Part shown: positions 1 to 8,413 of the stretch, in pieces
Layout of the letters: every line of letters starts with the position of its first letter
How positions within the stretch are numbered: the first letter of the stretch is position 1
NCBI RefSeq assembly: GCF_900172315.1
Contig: NZ_FWFV01000002.1
Span: forward strand, 432,244-496,243
Source: Palleronia marisminoris
GTDB taxonomy: Bacteria; Pseudomonadota; Alphaproteobacteria; Rhodobacterales; Rhodobacteraceae
Length of the DNA: 64,000 nucleotides
Direction of reading: 5' to 3'
Translations under genes and position numbers: made by a program
Notes under the pieces: generated by a model
Database searches by the model: none
Told to the model about the DNA's origin: nothing
The model's input: only the letters and a program-made list of their open reading frames with translations

Positions 1-387
1 CGCTCGCCCTTTGCCGCACCCGGCGAGATCAGCCCGAACGGGATCCCGATCCTGACGGCGGTGCTGATGTACGTGGCCCTCCTCGTGGTGCTGGTTCAGG
101 AGATCCGCTCCCCACCAGACCTGCCAGATGAGAGCGATGACGGATCGCTCCTGCGGCCCGCGCTCGTGGTGGTGGCGACGGGCGCCTACATCCTTCTGTT
201 TCGCCCGCTGGGCTACAGCCTCTCGACGCTCCTGTTCGTCGCCGCGCTGTTCGTCACCTTCGGCTTCGAGACCCGCCGACCGCTTCGCTTCGCGCTCTAT
301 GCCGTCGGCGTGACGGCGGTGTTCTACGGCCTCTTCGCGCTCGTCTTCGGCGTGCGCCTTCCCACATTCCCCGGGATCGAATTCTGA
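1..387 (+). CDS. TctB-family small membrane subunit of a tripartite tricarboxylate transporter (5' end outside window)
   Basis: The frame is open to the window edge, so only the last 128 residues are seen. They contain four hydrophobic segments separated by short polar loops, as expected for the small four-helix TctB subunit. The stop codon overlaps the start of the TctA gene by one base (TGATG), which shows translational coupling with the large subunit. TctB and TctA form the membrane part of TTT carriers that import carboxylates with a periplasmic TctC binding protein. TctC is probably upstream, outside the window. The family call rests mainly on topology and the TctA neighbour, because TctB sequences are poorly conserved. 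Confidence 0.85.
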   Translation, partial: RSPFAAPGEISPNGIPILTAVLMYVALLVVLVQEIRSPPDLPDESDDGSLLRPALVVVATGAYILLFRPLGYSLSTLLFVAALFVTFGFETRRPLRFALYAVGVTAVFYGLFALVFGVRLPTFPGIEF

Positions 388-1904
388 TGGACACTCTTCT
401 CACACTTGCAGGTGGCTTCGGGGCGCTGCTCGACCTGAAGGTGCTGGCCTTCATGATCGCCGGCTTCCTGGTCGGCACCTTCTTCGGCGCCATGCCTGGC
501 CTTACCTCGGTGCTGGCGATCGCGCTGATCCTGCCCATCACCTACACGATCGACGTGGTGCCCGCGCTGGTCATGTGCGCCTCGATCTTCATGGCGGGGA
601 TGTATTCCGGCTCGATCACGGCGACCACGATCAACATTCCCGGCGCGCCATCGTCGATGATGACGGCGATCGAGGGGCACCAGCTGATGAAGAAGGGCTT
701 CGGCGCCAATGCGCTGGGTCACGCAGCGCTCGGCTCGATGATCGGCGGCAGCATCGGGGCGCTTCTTCTGATGGCGTTCCTGCCCCTCGCGGCCGAGATC
801 TCGCTGCTGATCCGCACGCCCGGAAAGTTTTCCCTCGTGCTCTTCGCGCTCGTGGTCATCATCATCGTCGACCGCGGCGCCATCGCGAAAGGCGTGGTGG
901 CGACGCTTTTGGGGGTGATGTTCGCGACCGTCGGCATCGACGTTCTTCAGCCGATCCCGCGGTTCAACTTCGGGACGGAAACGCTGGTCGAGGGGATCGA
1001 CCTCATGCCGATCGTCATCGGAGCCTTCGCCATCAGCGAGGTCCTGATCCAGGCGCAAAGCTGGCGTTCTTCGACGGGCGTGATCGACGCCGAGACGAAG
1101 GACATGAAGATCCGCCGGCGCGATTTCGTCCCGCCCCTGTCCGAGATCCGGCGCATCGGGGCACTCACCTATCTTAAAAGCGCCTTCATCGGCTACGGCA
1201 TCGGCATCCTGCCGGGCGCCGGGGGCTCGATGGCGGCCTTCGTGACCTACGCCACCGCGCGCAGTTCCTCGCGTTACCCCGAGGAGTACGGCAAAGGCTC
1301 GCGCGAGGGGATCGCGGCAGCGGAATCGGGCAACAATTCGATGTGCGGCGGCGCGTTCGTGCCGATGCTGATGTTCGGCATCCCGGGCGACCCGACCACG
1401 GCCATCGTTCTGGGGGTGCTCGTCATCAACGGTCTTCAGCCCGGCCCGCGGCTTCTCGAGAACCAGGCGGACCTGATCGCGCCCATGTTCGCGTCGCTCT
1501 TCATCAGCGCACTGGTCCTCATCCCGCTGACGCTGTTCCTGTTCGGCCCGTATTTCGTGCGCATCGTCTCGATCCCGAAGGGCCTGCTCTACAGCGCCAT
1601 TGCGGTGGTCGCGCTTGTGGGCAGCTACGTCGCCACCTACTCGATCTTCCAGATGTCTCTGGCGGTGGGCTTTGGCGTGCTGGCATACGTGATGCGGCGG
1701 CAGAACTACTCGACCGTATCGATGCTGCTGGGCTTCATCCTCGGGCCTGACCTCGAGGAGTATCTGCGCCGGTCCCTGTCCCTGGCGGATGGCAACCCGA
1801 TGGTCTTCCTGACCAGCCTCGACAGCCTGTTCTTCCTGCTGCTGACGGTGCTGTTCGCCTACATGATCCTGATTCGTGGTCGCAGAAAACCGACCGTGGT
1901 GTGA
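387..1904 (+). CDS. TctA-family large permease subunit of a tripartite tricarboxylate transporter
   Basis: This 505-residue polytopic membrane protein has the length and two-fold repeat expected of TctA. The first glycine-rich signature, GAMPGLTSVLAIALILP, lies near residues 34-50, followed by SGSITATTINIPGAPSS. The second repeat has GIGILPGAGGSMAAF near residue 270 and GGAFVPMLMFGIPGDPTTA. TctA is the transporting subunit that takes up citrate-like or other carboxylate substrates using the proton or sodium gradient. The substrate cannot be told from sequence. It overlaps tctB by one base. A GC-rich hairpin follows the stop. Confidence 0.95.
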   Translation: MDTLLTLAGGFGALLDLKVLAFMIAGFLVGTFFGAMPGLTSVLAIALILPITYTIDVVPALVMCASIFMAGMYSGSITATTINIPGAPSSMMTAIEGHQLMKKGFGANALGHAALGSMIGGSIGALLLMAFLPLAAEISLLIRTPGKFSLVLFALVVIIIVDRGAIAKGVVATLLGVMFATVGIDVLQPIPRFNFGTETLVEGIDLMPIVIGAFAISEVLIQAQSWRSSTGVIDAETKDMKIRRRDFVPPLSEIRRIGALTYLKSAFIGYGIGILPGAGGSMAAFVTYATARSSSRYPEEYGKGSREGIAAAESGNNSMCGGAFVPMLMFGIPGDPTTAIVLGVLVINGLQPGPRLLENQADLIAPMFASLFISALVLIPLTLFLFGPYFVRIVSIPKGLLYSAIAVVALVGSYVATYSIFQMSLAVGFGVLAYVMRRQNYSTVSMLLGFILGPDLEEYLRRSLSLADGNPMVFLTSLDSLFFLLLTVLFAYMILIRGRRKPTVV

Positions 1905-1910
1905 ACAGAT

Positions 1911-1934
1911 GCGGCCCCGGCGCTTCGGGGCCGC
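1911..1934 (+). terminator. hairpin after tctA
   Basis: A 9-bp perfect stem (GCGGCCCCG / CGGGGCCGC) with a 6-base loop starts 7 bases after the tctA stop. There is no T-run behind it, so it may be a weak or Rho-assisted terminator or an mRNA 3'-end stabiliser. Confidence 0.5.
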
Positions 1935-2142
1935 ACGGCGCGGGTGAGCCACGGTTCAGACGGTTCGCCCCTTCTCCGCCCACGTGGAAGGAAGCCAGAG
2001 GGCGACGCGGGACGCGATAAACGACTTCTCGTCGCGATAGCGTAACGGCGGTAGTGCCGGGAACCGCATAGCGTCCTCGGCGGCGCACTCCAGCTCAGAC
2101 AACCAAGGGGAATTCCGGGGCGCTCCATTGGGCAGCCTCGGC
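1935..2142. other. intergenic stretch between tctA and the ABC operon, no convincing gene
   Basis: The gap from tctA to the ABC permease is 313 bases. Apart from the hairpin at 1911-1934 and the promoter/operator block at 2143-2189, I see no gene here. A short minus-strand frame (1956-2153) has partly gene-like codons towards its end, at about 1956-2069, but no ribosome site and no recognisable product. It could be a fragment of a lost gene. Confidence 0.4.
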
Positions 2143-2189
2143 TTGACTCGCACAAACTTGTATTACAGATTGCTAGATGTGTCATACAG
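2143..2189 (+). promoter_or_regulatory. promoter with two GntR-type operators upstream of the ABC transporter operon
   Basis: A good -35 hexamer TTGACT (2143-2148) is followed by two copies of an imperfect palindrome: TTGTATTACAG at 2158-2168 and GTGTCATACAG at 2179-2189. The same motif recurs near the GntR gene at 9607-9617 and 9706-9716. The two copies are centred 21 bp apart, about two DNA turns, so bound dimers would sit on one face of the helix. Their position across the likely core promoter suggests repression. The motif fits the TNGTNNNACNA pattern known for FadR-subfamily GntR regulators. The -10 box is not clear. Confidence 0.6.
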
Positions 2190-2217
2190 CGAGACGGCAG
2201 AGGTTGGAGGAAGTATC

Positions 2218-3243
2218 ATGATACTCGACCGGAGACGCATGACGGCCCTCATCGGGCAGGGCGGGTCGATCTTCGTCACCCTGTTCGGTCTCTTGATCCT
2301 GACCTTCGTGATCGGCCGCATCATGCCCGCGGACCCGGTGCGGGCGATCGTCGGCGAAGACGCCACCCGCGAGGTCTACGAGACGGTCTACCGCCAACTC
2401 GGCCTCGACCGCCCGATGTGGGAGCAGTTCTTCCTCTACGTCCGCGACGTGGCGACACTGGATTTCGGAACCTCCATCCGGACCGGTCAGCCCGTCCTGA
2501 CCGACATCCTGCGCGTCCTGCCCGCGACGATCGAGCTTGCGACCTTCGCGATCCTCTTCGGTGCCATCGTCGGGATCCCGCTGGGAGTGCTTGCCGCGGT
2601 GAACAAGGATCGCTGGGCGGACCACCTGATCCGGGTGTTCAGCCTGATGGGGCACTCGATGCCCATCTTCTGGACCGGCATGATCGGGCTGCTCGTCTTC
2701 TACGCCTGGCTCGGCTGGGTCGGCGGGTCGGGGCGGATGGACCAGTTCTACATCGGCCTCGTGCCCGAGAGGACAAACTTCCTGCTGATCGACAGCGCGA
2801 TAGCAGGGGAATGGGAGGTGTTTCGCAGCGCGATCAACCACATCCTGCTGCCGGCATCGCTGCTCGGCTATTCCTCGTCGGCCTACATCACCCGGATGAC
2901 GCGCAGCTTCATGCTGGACCAGATCAACCAGGAGTACATCACGACCGCCCGCGTGAAGGGTCTGTCGAACCGCCAGACCATCTGGCGCCACGCGTTCGGA
3001 AACATCCGCGTCCAATTGGTCACGATCGTGGCCCTCGCCTACGGCGCGCTTCTGGAAGGGGCTGTGCTGATCGAGACGGTCTTCGCCTGGCCCGGCTTCG
3101 GCTCGTATCTGACCGCTAACCTGTTGATCGGAGACATGAACGCGGTGATGACCTGCGTGCTTGTCGTCGGCGTCATCTTCATCGCGCTGAACGTCATCTC
3201 CGATATCCTGTACCGTGTATTCGACCCGAGGACCCGCGCGTGA
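2218..3243 (+). CDS. ABC transporter permease, Opp/Dpp type (DppB-like)
   Basis: I chose the ATG at 2218 because GGAGGAAG lies 5 bases upstream. The frame is open further upstream, but that part covers the operators. The 341-residue product has an N-terminal helix, a long periplasmic loop and about six helices in all. It carries the EAA-type cytoplasmic loop (EYITTARVKGLSNRQTIWRH) that contacts the ATPase. This is the architecture of the first permease of peptide/nickel-family importers, which also carry oligosaccharides and glycosides. It is first in a tightly packed operon with a second permease, two ATPases and an esterase-like hydrolase. Confidence 0.93.
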   Translation: MILDRRRMTALIGQGGSIFVTLFGLLILTFVIGRIMPADPVRAIVGEDATREVYETVYRQLGLDRPMWEQFFLYVRDVATLDFGTSIRTGQPVLTDILRVLPATIELATFAILFGAIVGIPLGVLAAVNKDRWADHLIRVFSLMGHSMPIFWTGMIGLLVFYAWLGWVGGSGRMDQFYIGLVPERTNFLLIDSAIAGEWEVFRSAINHILLPASLLGYSSSAYITRMTRSFMLDQINQEYITTARVKGLSNRQTIWRHAFGNIRVQLVTIVALAYGALLEGAVLIETVFAWPGFGSYLTANLLIGDMNAVMTCVLVVGVIFIALNVISDILYRVFDPRTRA

Positions 3244-4136
3244 TGTCCGACACCCTTCCCCCGCAGCCGAAGCCCAAGTCGCCGCAATGGGTGACGGCAA
3301 CCGGCAATATCCTGCGCTTCCTGTTCAGGCAGCCTCCGTCGGCTTTCGGCCTCGTCGTGCTGGTCCTGCTGATCGGGTCGGCCGTTCTCGCGCCCGTCCT
3401 GGCGACGCACGACCCCTACGTGCAGGACCTGACAGCGACCCTGCTGCCGCCATCCAGCGCGCATTTTTTCGGAACGGACGAGCTGGGGCGCGACGTCTAC
3501 AGTCGGCTCATGCACGGCTCGCGCATCACGCTGACCATCGTCTTCCTGGTGACGATCACGGTCGGACCCATCGGCCTGTTCGTGGGAACGGTGGCGGGAT
3601 ATTTCGGCGGGCGGACGGACACGGTCCTGATGCGGCTGACCGACATCTTCCTGTCCTTCCCGTCGCTCATCCTGTCGCTGGCCTTCGTCGCGGCCCTCGG
3701 GCCGAGCCTGAACAACGCGATCATCGCGATCTCGCTGACCGCTTGGCCCCCGATCGCGCGTCTGGCGCGGGCCGAGACGATGACCTTCCGCCGGGCCGAC
3801 TTCATCTCGGCTGCACGCCTGCAGGGGGCCTCGCCCGCGCGGATCATCTGGAAGTCCATCGTTCCGATGTGCATGCCCTCGGTGCTGATCCGGCTGACGC
3901 TGAACATGGCGACGGTGATCCTGACGGCCGCGGGGCTCGGGTTCCTCGGCCTCGGCGCGCAGCCGCCGCTGCCCGAATGGGGCGCGATGATCGCGACGGG
4001 GCGGCGCTACATGATCGACTCGTGGTGGCTCGTTACCTTCCCCGGCCTCGCGATCCTGGCAGTCAGCCTTGCCTTCAACCTGCTGGGCGACGGCCTGCGC
4101 GACGCGCTCGATCCCAAGCAGATGCACCGGAGGTGA
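3243..4136 (+). CDS. ABC transporter permease, Opp/Dpp type (DppC-like)
   Basis: The ATG at 3243 overlaps the upstream stop by one base (TGATG). A GTG one codon earlier (3240) is an alternative start. The 297-residue protein starts with a proline-rich cytoplasmic tail, followed by an N-terminal helix and the BPD_transp_1 core. The FFGTDELGRDVYSRL segment before the core is typical of DppC/OppC proteins. The EAA loop reads SAARLQGASPARIIWK. It pairs with the upstream permease to form the membrane channel of the importer. Confidence 0.94.
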   Translation: MSDTLPPQPKPKSPQWVTATGNILRFLFRQPPSAFGLVVLVLLIGSAVLAPVLATHDPYVQDLTATLLPPSSAHFFGTDELGRDVYSRLMHGSRITLTIVFLVTITVGPIGLFVGTVAGYFGGRTDTVLMRLTDIFLSFPSLILSLAFVAALGPSLNNAIIAISLTAWPPIARLARAETMTFRRADFISAARLQGASPARIIWKSIVPMCMPSVLIRLTLNMATVILTAAGLGFLGLGAQPPLPEWGAMIATGRRYMIDSWWLVTFPGLAILAVSLAFNLLGDGLRDALDPKQMHRR

Positions 4137-4140
4137 CCAG

Positions 4141-4980
4141 ATGAGCGATCCCGTTCTCGATATCCGCAACCTCTCGGTCCGCTACGCGGGCGCCCCCGGC
4201 CCCGCCGTTCGGGACGTGTCCTTCACCCTTGGCCGCGAACGCCTCGGGATCGTTGGCGAGTCCGGATCCGGAAAATCCACGCTGGGACGCGCGTTGATGC
4301 GCCTGCTGCCCTCGGCCGAGATCACGGCCGAGAGGATGCAATTCGAGGATGTCGACCTGCTGAACGCGACCGAGCGCCAGATGCTGAAGGTGCGCGGCCG
4401 GCGGATGTCGATGATCCTGCAGGACCCGAAGTTCTCGCTGAACCCGATCCGCAAATGCGGCGACCAGATCGCCGAGGCCTATCGCACCCATTTCCGCTGC
4501 CGCCCCGCCGAGGCGCGCCAGAAGGCCGTGGACATGCTCGAAGCGGTCCAGATCCGCGAGGCAAGCAGGGTCTACGACCTCTACCCGCACGAGGTCTCGG
4601 GCGGCATGGGACAACGCATCATGATCGCGATGATGCTGCTGACCGACCCCGACCTCGTGATCGCCGACGAACCGACCTCGGCTCTGGATGTCACCGTCCG
4701 TCTCGAAGTTCTGCGCATCCTCGACGGGCTGGTGCGCGAGAAGGGCATCGGCCTCGTGATGATCAGCCACGACCTCAGCCTCGTGCGGAATTTCTGCGAC
4801 CGGGTCCTCATCATGTATGCCGGCCGCGTGGTCGAGACGCTGAACGCTCGCGAACTAGACCAGGCCCGGCATCCCTACACCCGCGGGTTGCTTGCCGCGC
4901 AGCCCCGCATCGCGGGCGGCCGCGGTATCCTGCCTGTCCTGAAACGGGACCCTGCCTGGGAAGAGGAGCCGGCCCGATGA
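4141..4980 (+). CDS. ABC transporter ATP-binding protein, Opp/Dpp type (DppD-like)
   Basis: The start is the ATG at 4141, four bases after the permease stop. The frame continues upstream only as an overlap with the permease gene. The 279-residue cytoplasmic ATPase has Walker A GESGSGKST near residue 40, Walker B with LVIADEPTSALD, and a switch histidine in SHDLSL. The signature motif is VSGGMGQR rather than the usual LSGGQ; this variant is common in DppD proteins. The C-terminal tail resembles the oligopeptide-transporter ATPase extension. It probably pairs with the next ATPase as a heterodimer. Confidence 0.93.
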   Translation: MSDPVLDIRNLSVRYAGAPGPAVRDVSFTLGRERLGIVGESGSGKSTLGRALMRLLPSAEITAERMQFEDVDLLNATERQMLKVRGRRMSMILQDPKFSLNPIRKCGDQIAEAYRTHFRCRPAEARQKAVDMLEAVQIREASRVYDLYPHEVSGGMGQRIMIAMMLLTDPDLVIADEPTSALDVTVRLEVLRILDGLVREKGIGLVMISHDLSLVRNFCDRVLIMYAGRVVETLNARELDQARHPYTRGLLAAQPRIAGGRGILPVLKRDPAWEEEPAR

Positions 4981-5723
4981 AACCCCTGTCGATCCGCGAC
5001 CTGTCCGTCAGCTTCGGCGCCCTGCGCGTTCTGCACGACATCAGCTTCGACGTCCGCGCCGGCGAGTGCTTCGGCCTGGTGGGCGAGTCCGGCTCGGGCA
5101 AATCCACGGTCCTGAGCTGCGCCGCGATGCTCTGGTCCCAGTGGACCGGCAGGGTCGAGATCGACGGCGTCAGCGTTCAGGACATGAGCCCCGCGGAGCG
5201 GTGCCGGACCCTGCAGATGGTCTTTCAGGACCCCTACGGTTCGCTTCACCCCCGCCACGCGATCCGCACCGTCCTGTCCGAGCCGCTGAAGATCCAGGGC
5301 TTCGACAATCGCGACGCGCGCATGGAACAAGCCCTGGGCGATGTCGGCCTGCCGGTGGATTTCCTCGACCGGTATCCTCACCAGCTGTCGGGCGGCCAGC
5401 GCCAGCGGGTCGCGATCGCCCGTGCGCTGATCGTCGAGCCCGACGTGCTGCTGCTGGACGAGCCCACATCCGCGCTCGACGTGAGTGTGCAGGCCGAGAT
5501 CCTGAACCTGCTGGCGAAGCTTCGGGACGAAAAGGGCTTTACCTACATCATGGTCAGCCACGACCTGGCCGTGGTGGACCACATGTGCGACCGTTTCGCG
5601 GTCATGCAGACCGGGCGGGTGGTCGAGGTTCTGGATCACGACGCGATTTCGAGCAATGGCGCGACCGAACCCTACGCGCGCGAACTGATCGCGGCGAGCC
5701 TTGAATACGAACGGATCGCCTGA
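4977..5723 (+). CDS. ABC transporter ATP-binding protein, Opp/Dpp type (DppF-like)
   Basis: The gene starts with an ATG that overlaps the previous stop by four bases (ATGA), so translation is coupled. The 248-residue product has Walker A GESGSGKST, a canonical LSGGQRQRVAIARAL signature, Walker [13 protein letters not shown] and a SHDLAV switch. It is the second ATPase of the Opp/Dpp-type importer in this operon. The matching binding protein is encoded on the other strand at 6760-8349. Confidence 0.94.
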   Translation: MKPLSIRDLSVSFGALRVLHDISFDVRAGECFGLVGESGSGKSTVLSCAAMLWSQWTGRVEIDGVSVQDMSPAERCRTLQMVFQDPYGSLHPRHAIRTVLSEPLKIQGFDNRDARMEQALGDVGLPVDFLDRYPHQLSGGQRQRVAIARALIVEPDVLLLDEPTSALDVSVQAEILNLLAKLRDEKGFTYIMVSHDLAVVDHMCDRFAVMQTGRVVEVLDHDAISSNGATEPYARELIAASLEYERIA

Positions 5724-6696
5724 CGGCCTGCCTCCGTTCCTGGAGGCCCGCCGCGCCGCCCTGTCCTACGACCTGGGCTGGCGCGGCGGCAACTTTGCCC
5801 CGTGGCGCGACCGGCTGCTGGGCGCGTGGCGCGCGACGCTGCCTCCCGTCGGGATCGTCGATGCGAAAGAGGACGGCGGCGTTCTGCGCCTGACCCACGC
5901 GACGGGCGCGAAGGTCCGCGGCATCGTGACGATACCGCCCGGCCCCGGCCCTCATCCCGTCGCTCTACTGTTCCACGAGCACGGCGGGACGTTCGACATC
6001 GGGTGGGAGAAGCTTCACGACCACCCGGCATCGCTGGACACCCGGGCGGCGCTTTACGGGGGGCGCCCGGTTGCACAGGCGTTCCACGAGTGCGGGATCG
6101 CCACGCTGACCTGCGATGCGCCCTGCTTCGGCGCGCGACAATGCGGCGGCTACGAGGGCCAACAAGCCTTCGCGGCAAACGCGCTCGCTTTGGGATGGAG
6201 CCTCGCCGGAATCACCGCATCCGAGTCCGTAGGTCTGGTCAATTGGCTATCCGCCGATCCCCGGTTCGGGCGGATCGGCGTGTTCGGGTTTTCCATGGGC
6301 GGGCACGCCGCATGGACCGCCGCGGCGCTGTCGCCGATGATCCGTGCCGCGGCCTCGGTCGGGTGGCTTGCCTGCCGTTCCGATCTCATGGCACCCGGAC
6401 AGCCCCTGCTGGTCGGCCACTCGGCGTGGCACTTCCTGCTTCCGGGCCTGTCGCATCGGGCGGATTTCCCCGACCTCGCCGGCCTCGCCGCGGACCGCCC
6501 CCTGTTCTTCCGGTCGGGCCGGAACGACCGCCACATGCCCGAGGCGAGCGTCGCGAAGGCCTGGGCGCATCTGGGCGCGGTCGCTTCCGCCGCGGGCGGT
6601 CCGCCCCCCGACACCGCCTTTCACGAACACGGCCACACCTGCCCGCCCGAGGTGATCGACGCCGCCGTCGGTTTCCTCGTCGGACACCTCGCCTGA
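5701..6696 (+). CDS. alpha/beta-hydrolase, esterase-like, of the ABC transporter operon
   Basis: The 331-residue protein has the alpha/beta-hydrolase nucleophile elbow GFSMGG, with Ser near residue 198. A likely acid is in RNDRHMP, and the catalytic His is in the HEHGHTC segment near the C-terminus. An HEHGGTF segment near residue 100 fits the oxyanion region. It resembles acetyl-xylan-esterase/dienelactone-hydrolase-type enzymes and has no signal peptide, so it should act in the cytoplasm. The only sensible start is TTG at 5701, which overlaps the ATPase gene by 23 bases. Its place in the operon suggests that it deacylates the imported substrate; that role is inferred. Confidence 0.8.
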   Translation: MNTNGSPDGLPPFLEARRAALSYDLGWRGGNFAPWRDRLLGAWRATLPPVGIVDAKEDGGVLRLTHATGAKVRGIVTIPPGPGPHPVALLFHEHGGTFDIGWEKLHDHPASLDTRAALYGGRPVAQAFHECGIATLTCDAPCFGARQCGGYEGQQAFAANALALGWSLAGITASESVGLVNWLSADPRFGRIGVFGFSMGGHAAWTAAALSPMIRAAASVGWLACRSDLMAPGQPLLVGHSAWHFLLPGLSHRADFPDLAGLAADRPLFFRSGRNDRHMPEASVAKAWAHLGAVASAAGGPPPDTAFHEHGHTCPPEVIDAAVGFLVGHLA

Positions 6697-6704
6697 GCAC
6701 GCAG

Positions 6705-6733
6705 AAAGGGCGCGACCCGCAAAGGCCGCGCCC
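6705..6733. terminator. bidirectional terminator between the convergent hydrolase and binding-protein genes
   Basis: A 7-bp stem (GGGCGCG / CGCGCCC) with a 12-base loop lies between the two convergent stops. On the minus strand it is followed by TTTCT, and on the plus strand it is preceded by a short A-run. It is more convincing for the minus-strand transcript. Confidence 0.55.
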
Positions 6734-6759
6734 TGACGCTGACTGCCAAGGGAGGAGCG

Positions 6760-8349
6760 TCAGCGATCCTTCGTCACATCCTCGAACCGGGTGATCCACG
6801 GGTTGATGATCAGGCCGTCCACCTCATCCTGGTAGGCAGCGGTCACGACGCGTTCGGAGAACGGCTGGATCGTCGTCACCTTCTCGTCGATCGCTTCCTG
6901 GATCTCGCCGTAGAGTTCGATCTGGCGATCGCGATCACCCTCGGTCAAAGCCGTTTCGATCATCTCGTTCAGCTCCTCGTCCTGGTACGAGGTCCGCCAT
7001 CCCTGGTAGTTGGTCAGCCCGGCTTCCTGGCTGTTGTCGGGATTGTAGACCGTCGCACGCAGGTTCGAGTCCGGGTGAGGCTCCTGTCCGCCACCGCCGC
7101 GGCCGACGAGCAGTTCGAAATCGCGGTCCCGCATGGCGCCGTAGATCTGGCCGCCATCGCCGGTGATGATCTCGGCATTGATGCCGGCCTGCCCGAGCGT
7201 GTTCTGGATGGCTGTCGCACTGTCGAGGAACTGCTGCTCGGAGATCACGCGGATCGTCGTGTCGAATCCGTCCTCGTAGCCGGCCTCGGCCAGAAGCTCG
7301 CGGGCGCGTTCGACATCCAGCTCGTAGCCGGGGTCATCGAGCGCACCGAACGCGTTCGTGTTGACGGGCCGCTGACGTTCCACGCCGAAATACGGCATGA
7401 TGGCCGAGTTGATGCCGTCATAGTCGATCAGGTAGCGCAGGGCTTCGCGAACCTTCGGGTTGGCGAAACGCTCGTCCTCCATCGACGCGGCGAGGTAGTA
7501 GAACCCGGCAGACGGGACGGTTTCGACCTCGATGCCCTCGGCATCCTCCAGCGCGCGCAGGTCCGGAGCCGCCAAGGTGAAGCCGACGTCGATGTCGCCC
7601 TGCTCGAGGCCCAGTCGCTGCGACTGACTTTCCGGCAGGTGGCGCATCAGGACGCGCTGCATTTCGGGAACGCCGTCCCAGAACTCGTCGTTCCGCGTGA
7701 GAATGACGTATTCGTTCGACTGCCACCGGTCGAGCACGAAGGCCCCCGATCCGGCCGAGTTGTTGGTCAGCCAGGCCTGCCCCATATCGCCGTTCTCCTC
7801 GTGCTCCATCACGAGGTCCCGGTCGAGAATCGATCCAATGCCGGCCTGCGTGAGATACATCAGGATCAGCTGCGGATCGTCGGCCTGCGGAAGGTTGATG
7901 GTGAAGGTGTGGTCGTCCTCCACCACGAAATGCTCGTCGACATTCTCGGCCGTGAACCCGCGCGAGCTGAGTCCCGAGGACTGCGCGAGCCCAAGCTTCA
8001 TCACCCGGTCGAGGCTGAACTTCACGTCCTCGGCCGTCAGCGGATTTCCCGAGGCGAATGTCACGTAGGGGCGCAGGGTCAGCGTGACCGACCGGTTGTC
8101 GTCCGAGTACTCCCAGCTTTCGGCGATCCGGGGCTGAAGCTCGTAGGTCTCGGGGTCGAACTGGACCAGCGCGTCGTAGACGTTGTTGAGAACCTGTACG
8201 GCCTCGCCGCCGGTGATCGCGGCGGGGTCCATCGTCAGGATGTTGTTCATGGTGAAGGCCGCGACAAGCTGGTCGTCGGGCGTATCGGCCAGCGCGGGTG
8301 TGCTGACCATCAAGGCGGCCATGGCGGCCGAAGCGAAGAAATGTTTCAT
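6760..8349 (-). CDS. ABC transporter substrate-binding protein, peptide/nickel (SBP_bac_5) family
   Basis: The ATG at 8349 is preceded by GGGAGGAA. It opens a clear Sec signal peptide with cleavage after ALA near residue 21. The mature part of this 529-residue protein has family-5 binding-protein features such as SWEYSDDNRSVTLTLRPYVTFASG and VREALRYLIDYDGI (shown in parts). It should bind the substrate in the periplasm for the permease/ATPase set at 2218-5723. It lies 64 bases downstream of the dehydratase gene on the same strand. The two are separated by a small hairpin and no visible promoter, so they are probably co-transcribed. Confidence 0.93.
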   Translation of the reverse strand: MKHFFASAAMAALMVSTPALADTPDDQLVAAFTMNNILTMDPAAITGGEAVQVLNNVYDALVQFDPETYELQPRIAESWEYSDDNRSVTLTLRPYVTFASGNPLTAEDVKFSLDRVMKLGLAQSSGLSSRGFTAENVDEHFVVEDDHTFTINLPQADDPQLILMYLTQAGIGSILDRDLVMEHEENGDMGQAWLTNNSAGSGAFVLDRWQSNEYVILTRNDEFWDGVPEMQRVLMRHLPESQSQRLGLEQGDIDVGFTLAAPDLRALEDAEGIEVETVPSAGFYYLAASMEDERFANPKVREALRYLIDYDGINSAIMPYFGVERQRPVNTNAFGALDDPGYELDVERARELLAEAGYEDGFDTTIRVISEQQFLDSATAIQNTLGQAGINAEIITGDGGQIYGAMRDRDFELLVGRGGGGQEPHPDSNLRATVYNPDNSQEAGLTNYQGWRTSYQDEELNEMIETALTEGDRDRQIELYGEIQEAIDEKVTTIQPFSERVVTAAYQDEVDGLIINPWITRFEDVTKDR

Positions 8350-8383
8350 GGTTCCTCCCAGAACGTGAAGATGAGACGTTCGC

Positions 8384-8399
8384 CCCTTCTTGCGAAGGG
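8384..8399 (-). other. intercistronic hairpin between dehydratase and binding-protein genes
   Basis: On the minus-strand RNA this reads CCCUUC-GCAA-GAAGGG, a 6-bp stem closed by a GNRA tetraloop. It sits in the short gap upstream of the binding-protein gene. A stabilising or processing role is an inference. Confidence 0.45.
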
Positions 8400-8413
8400 C
8401 TTGGCGGCGCCGG

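Noticed and set aside
324..1952. Long minus-strand frame (542 codons) opposite tctA
   Set aside because: The translation is almost only Arg, Asp, His, Glu and Gln, the typical antisense shadow of a hydrophobic GC-rich gene. tctA on the plus strand is clearly real.
1956..2153. 65-codon minus-strand frame between tctA and the ABC operon
   Set aside because: It covers the operator/promoter block of the opposite operon, has no ribosome site, and only its end has plausible codons.
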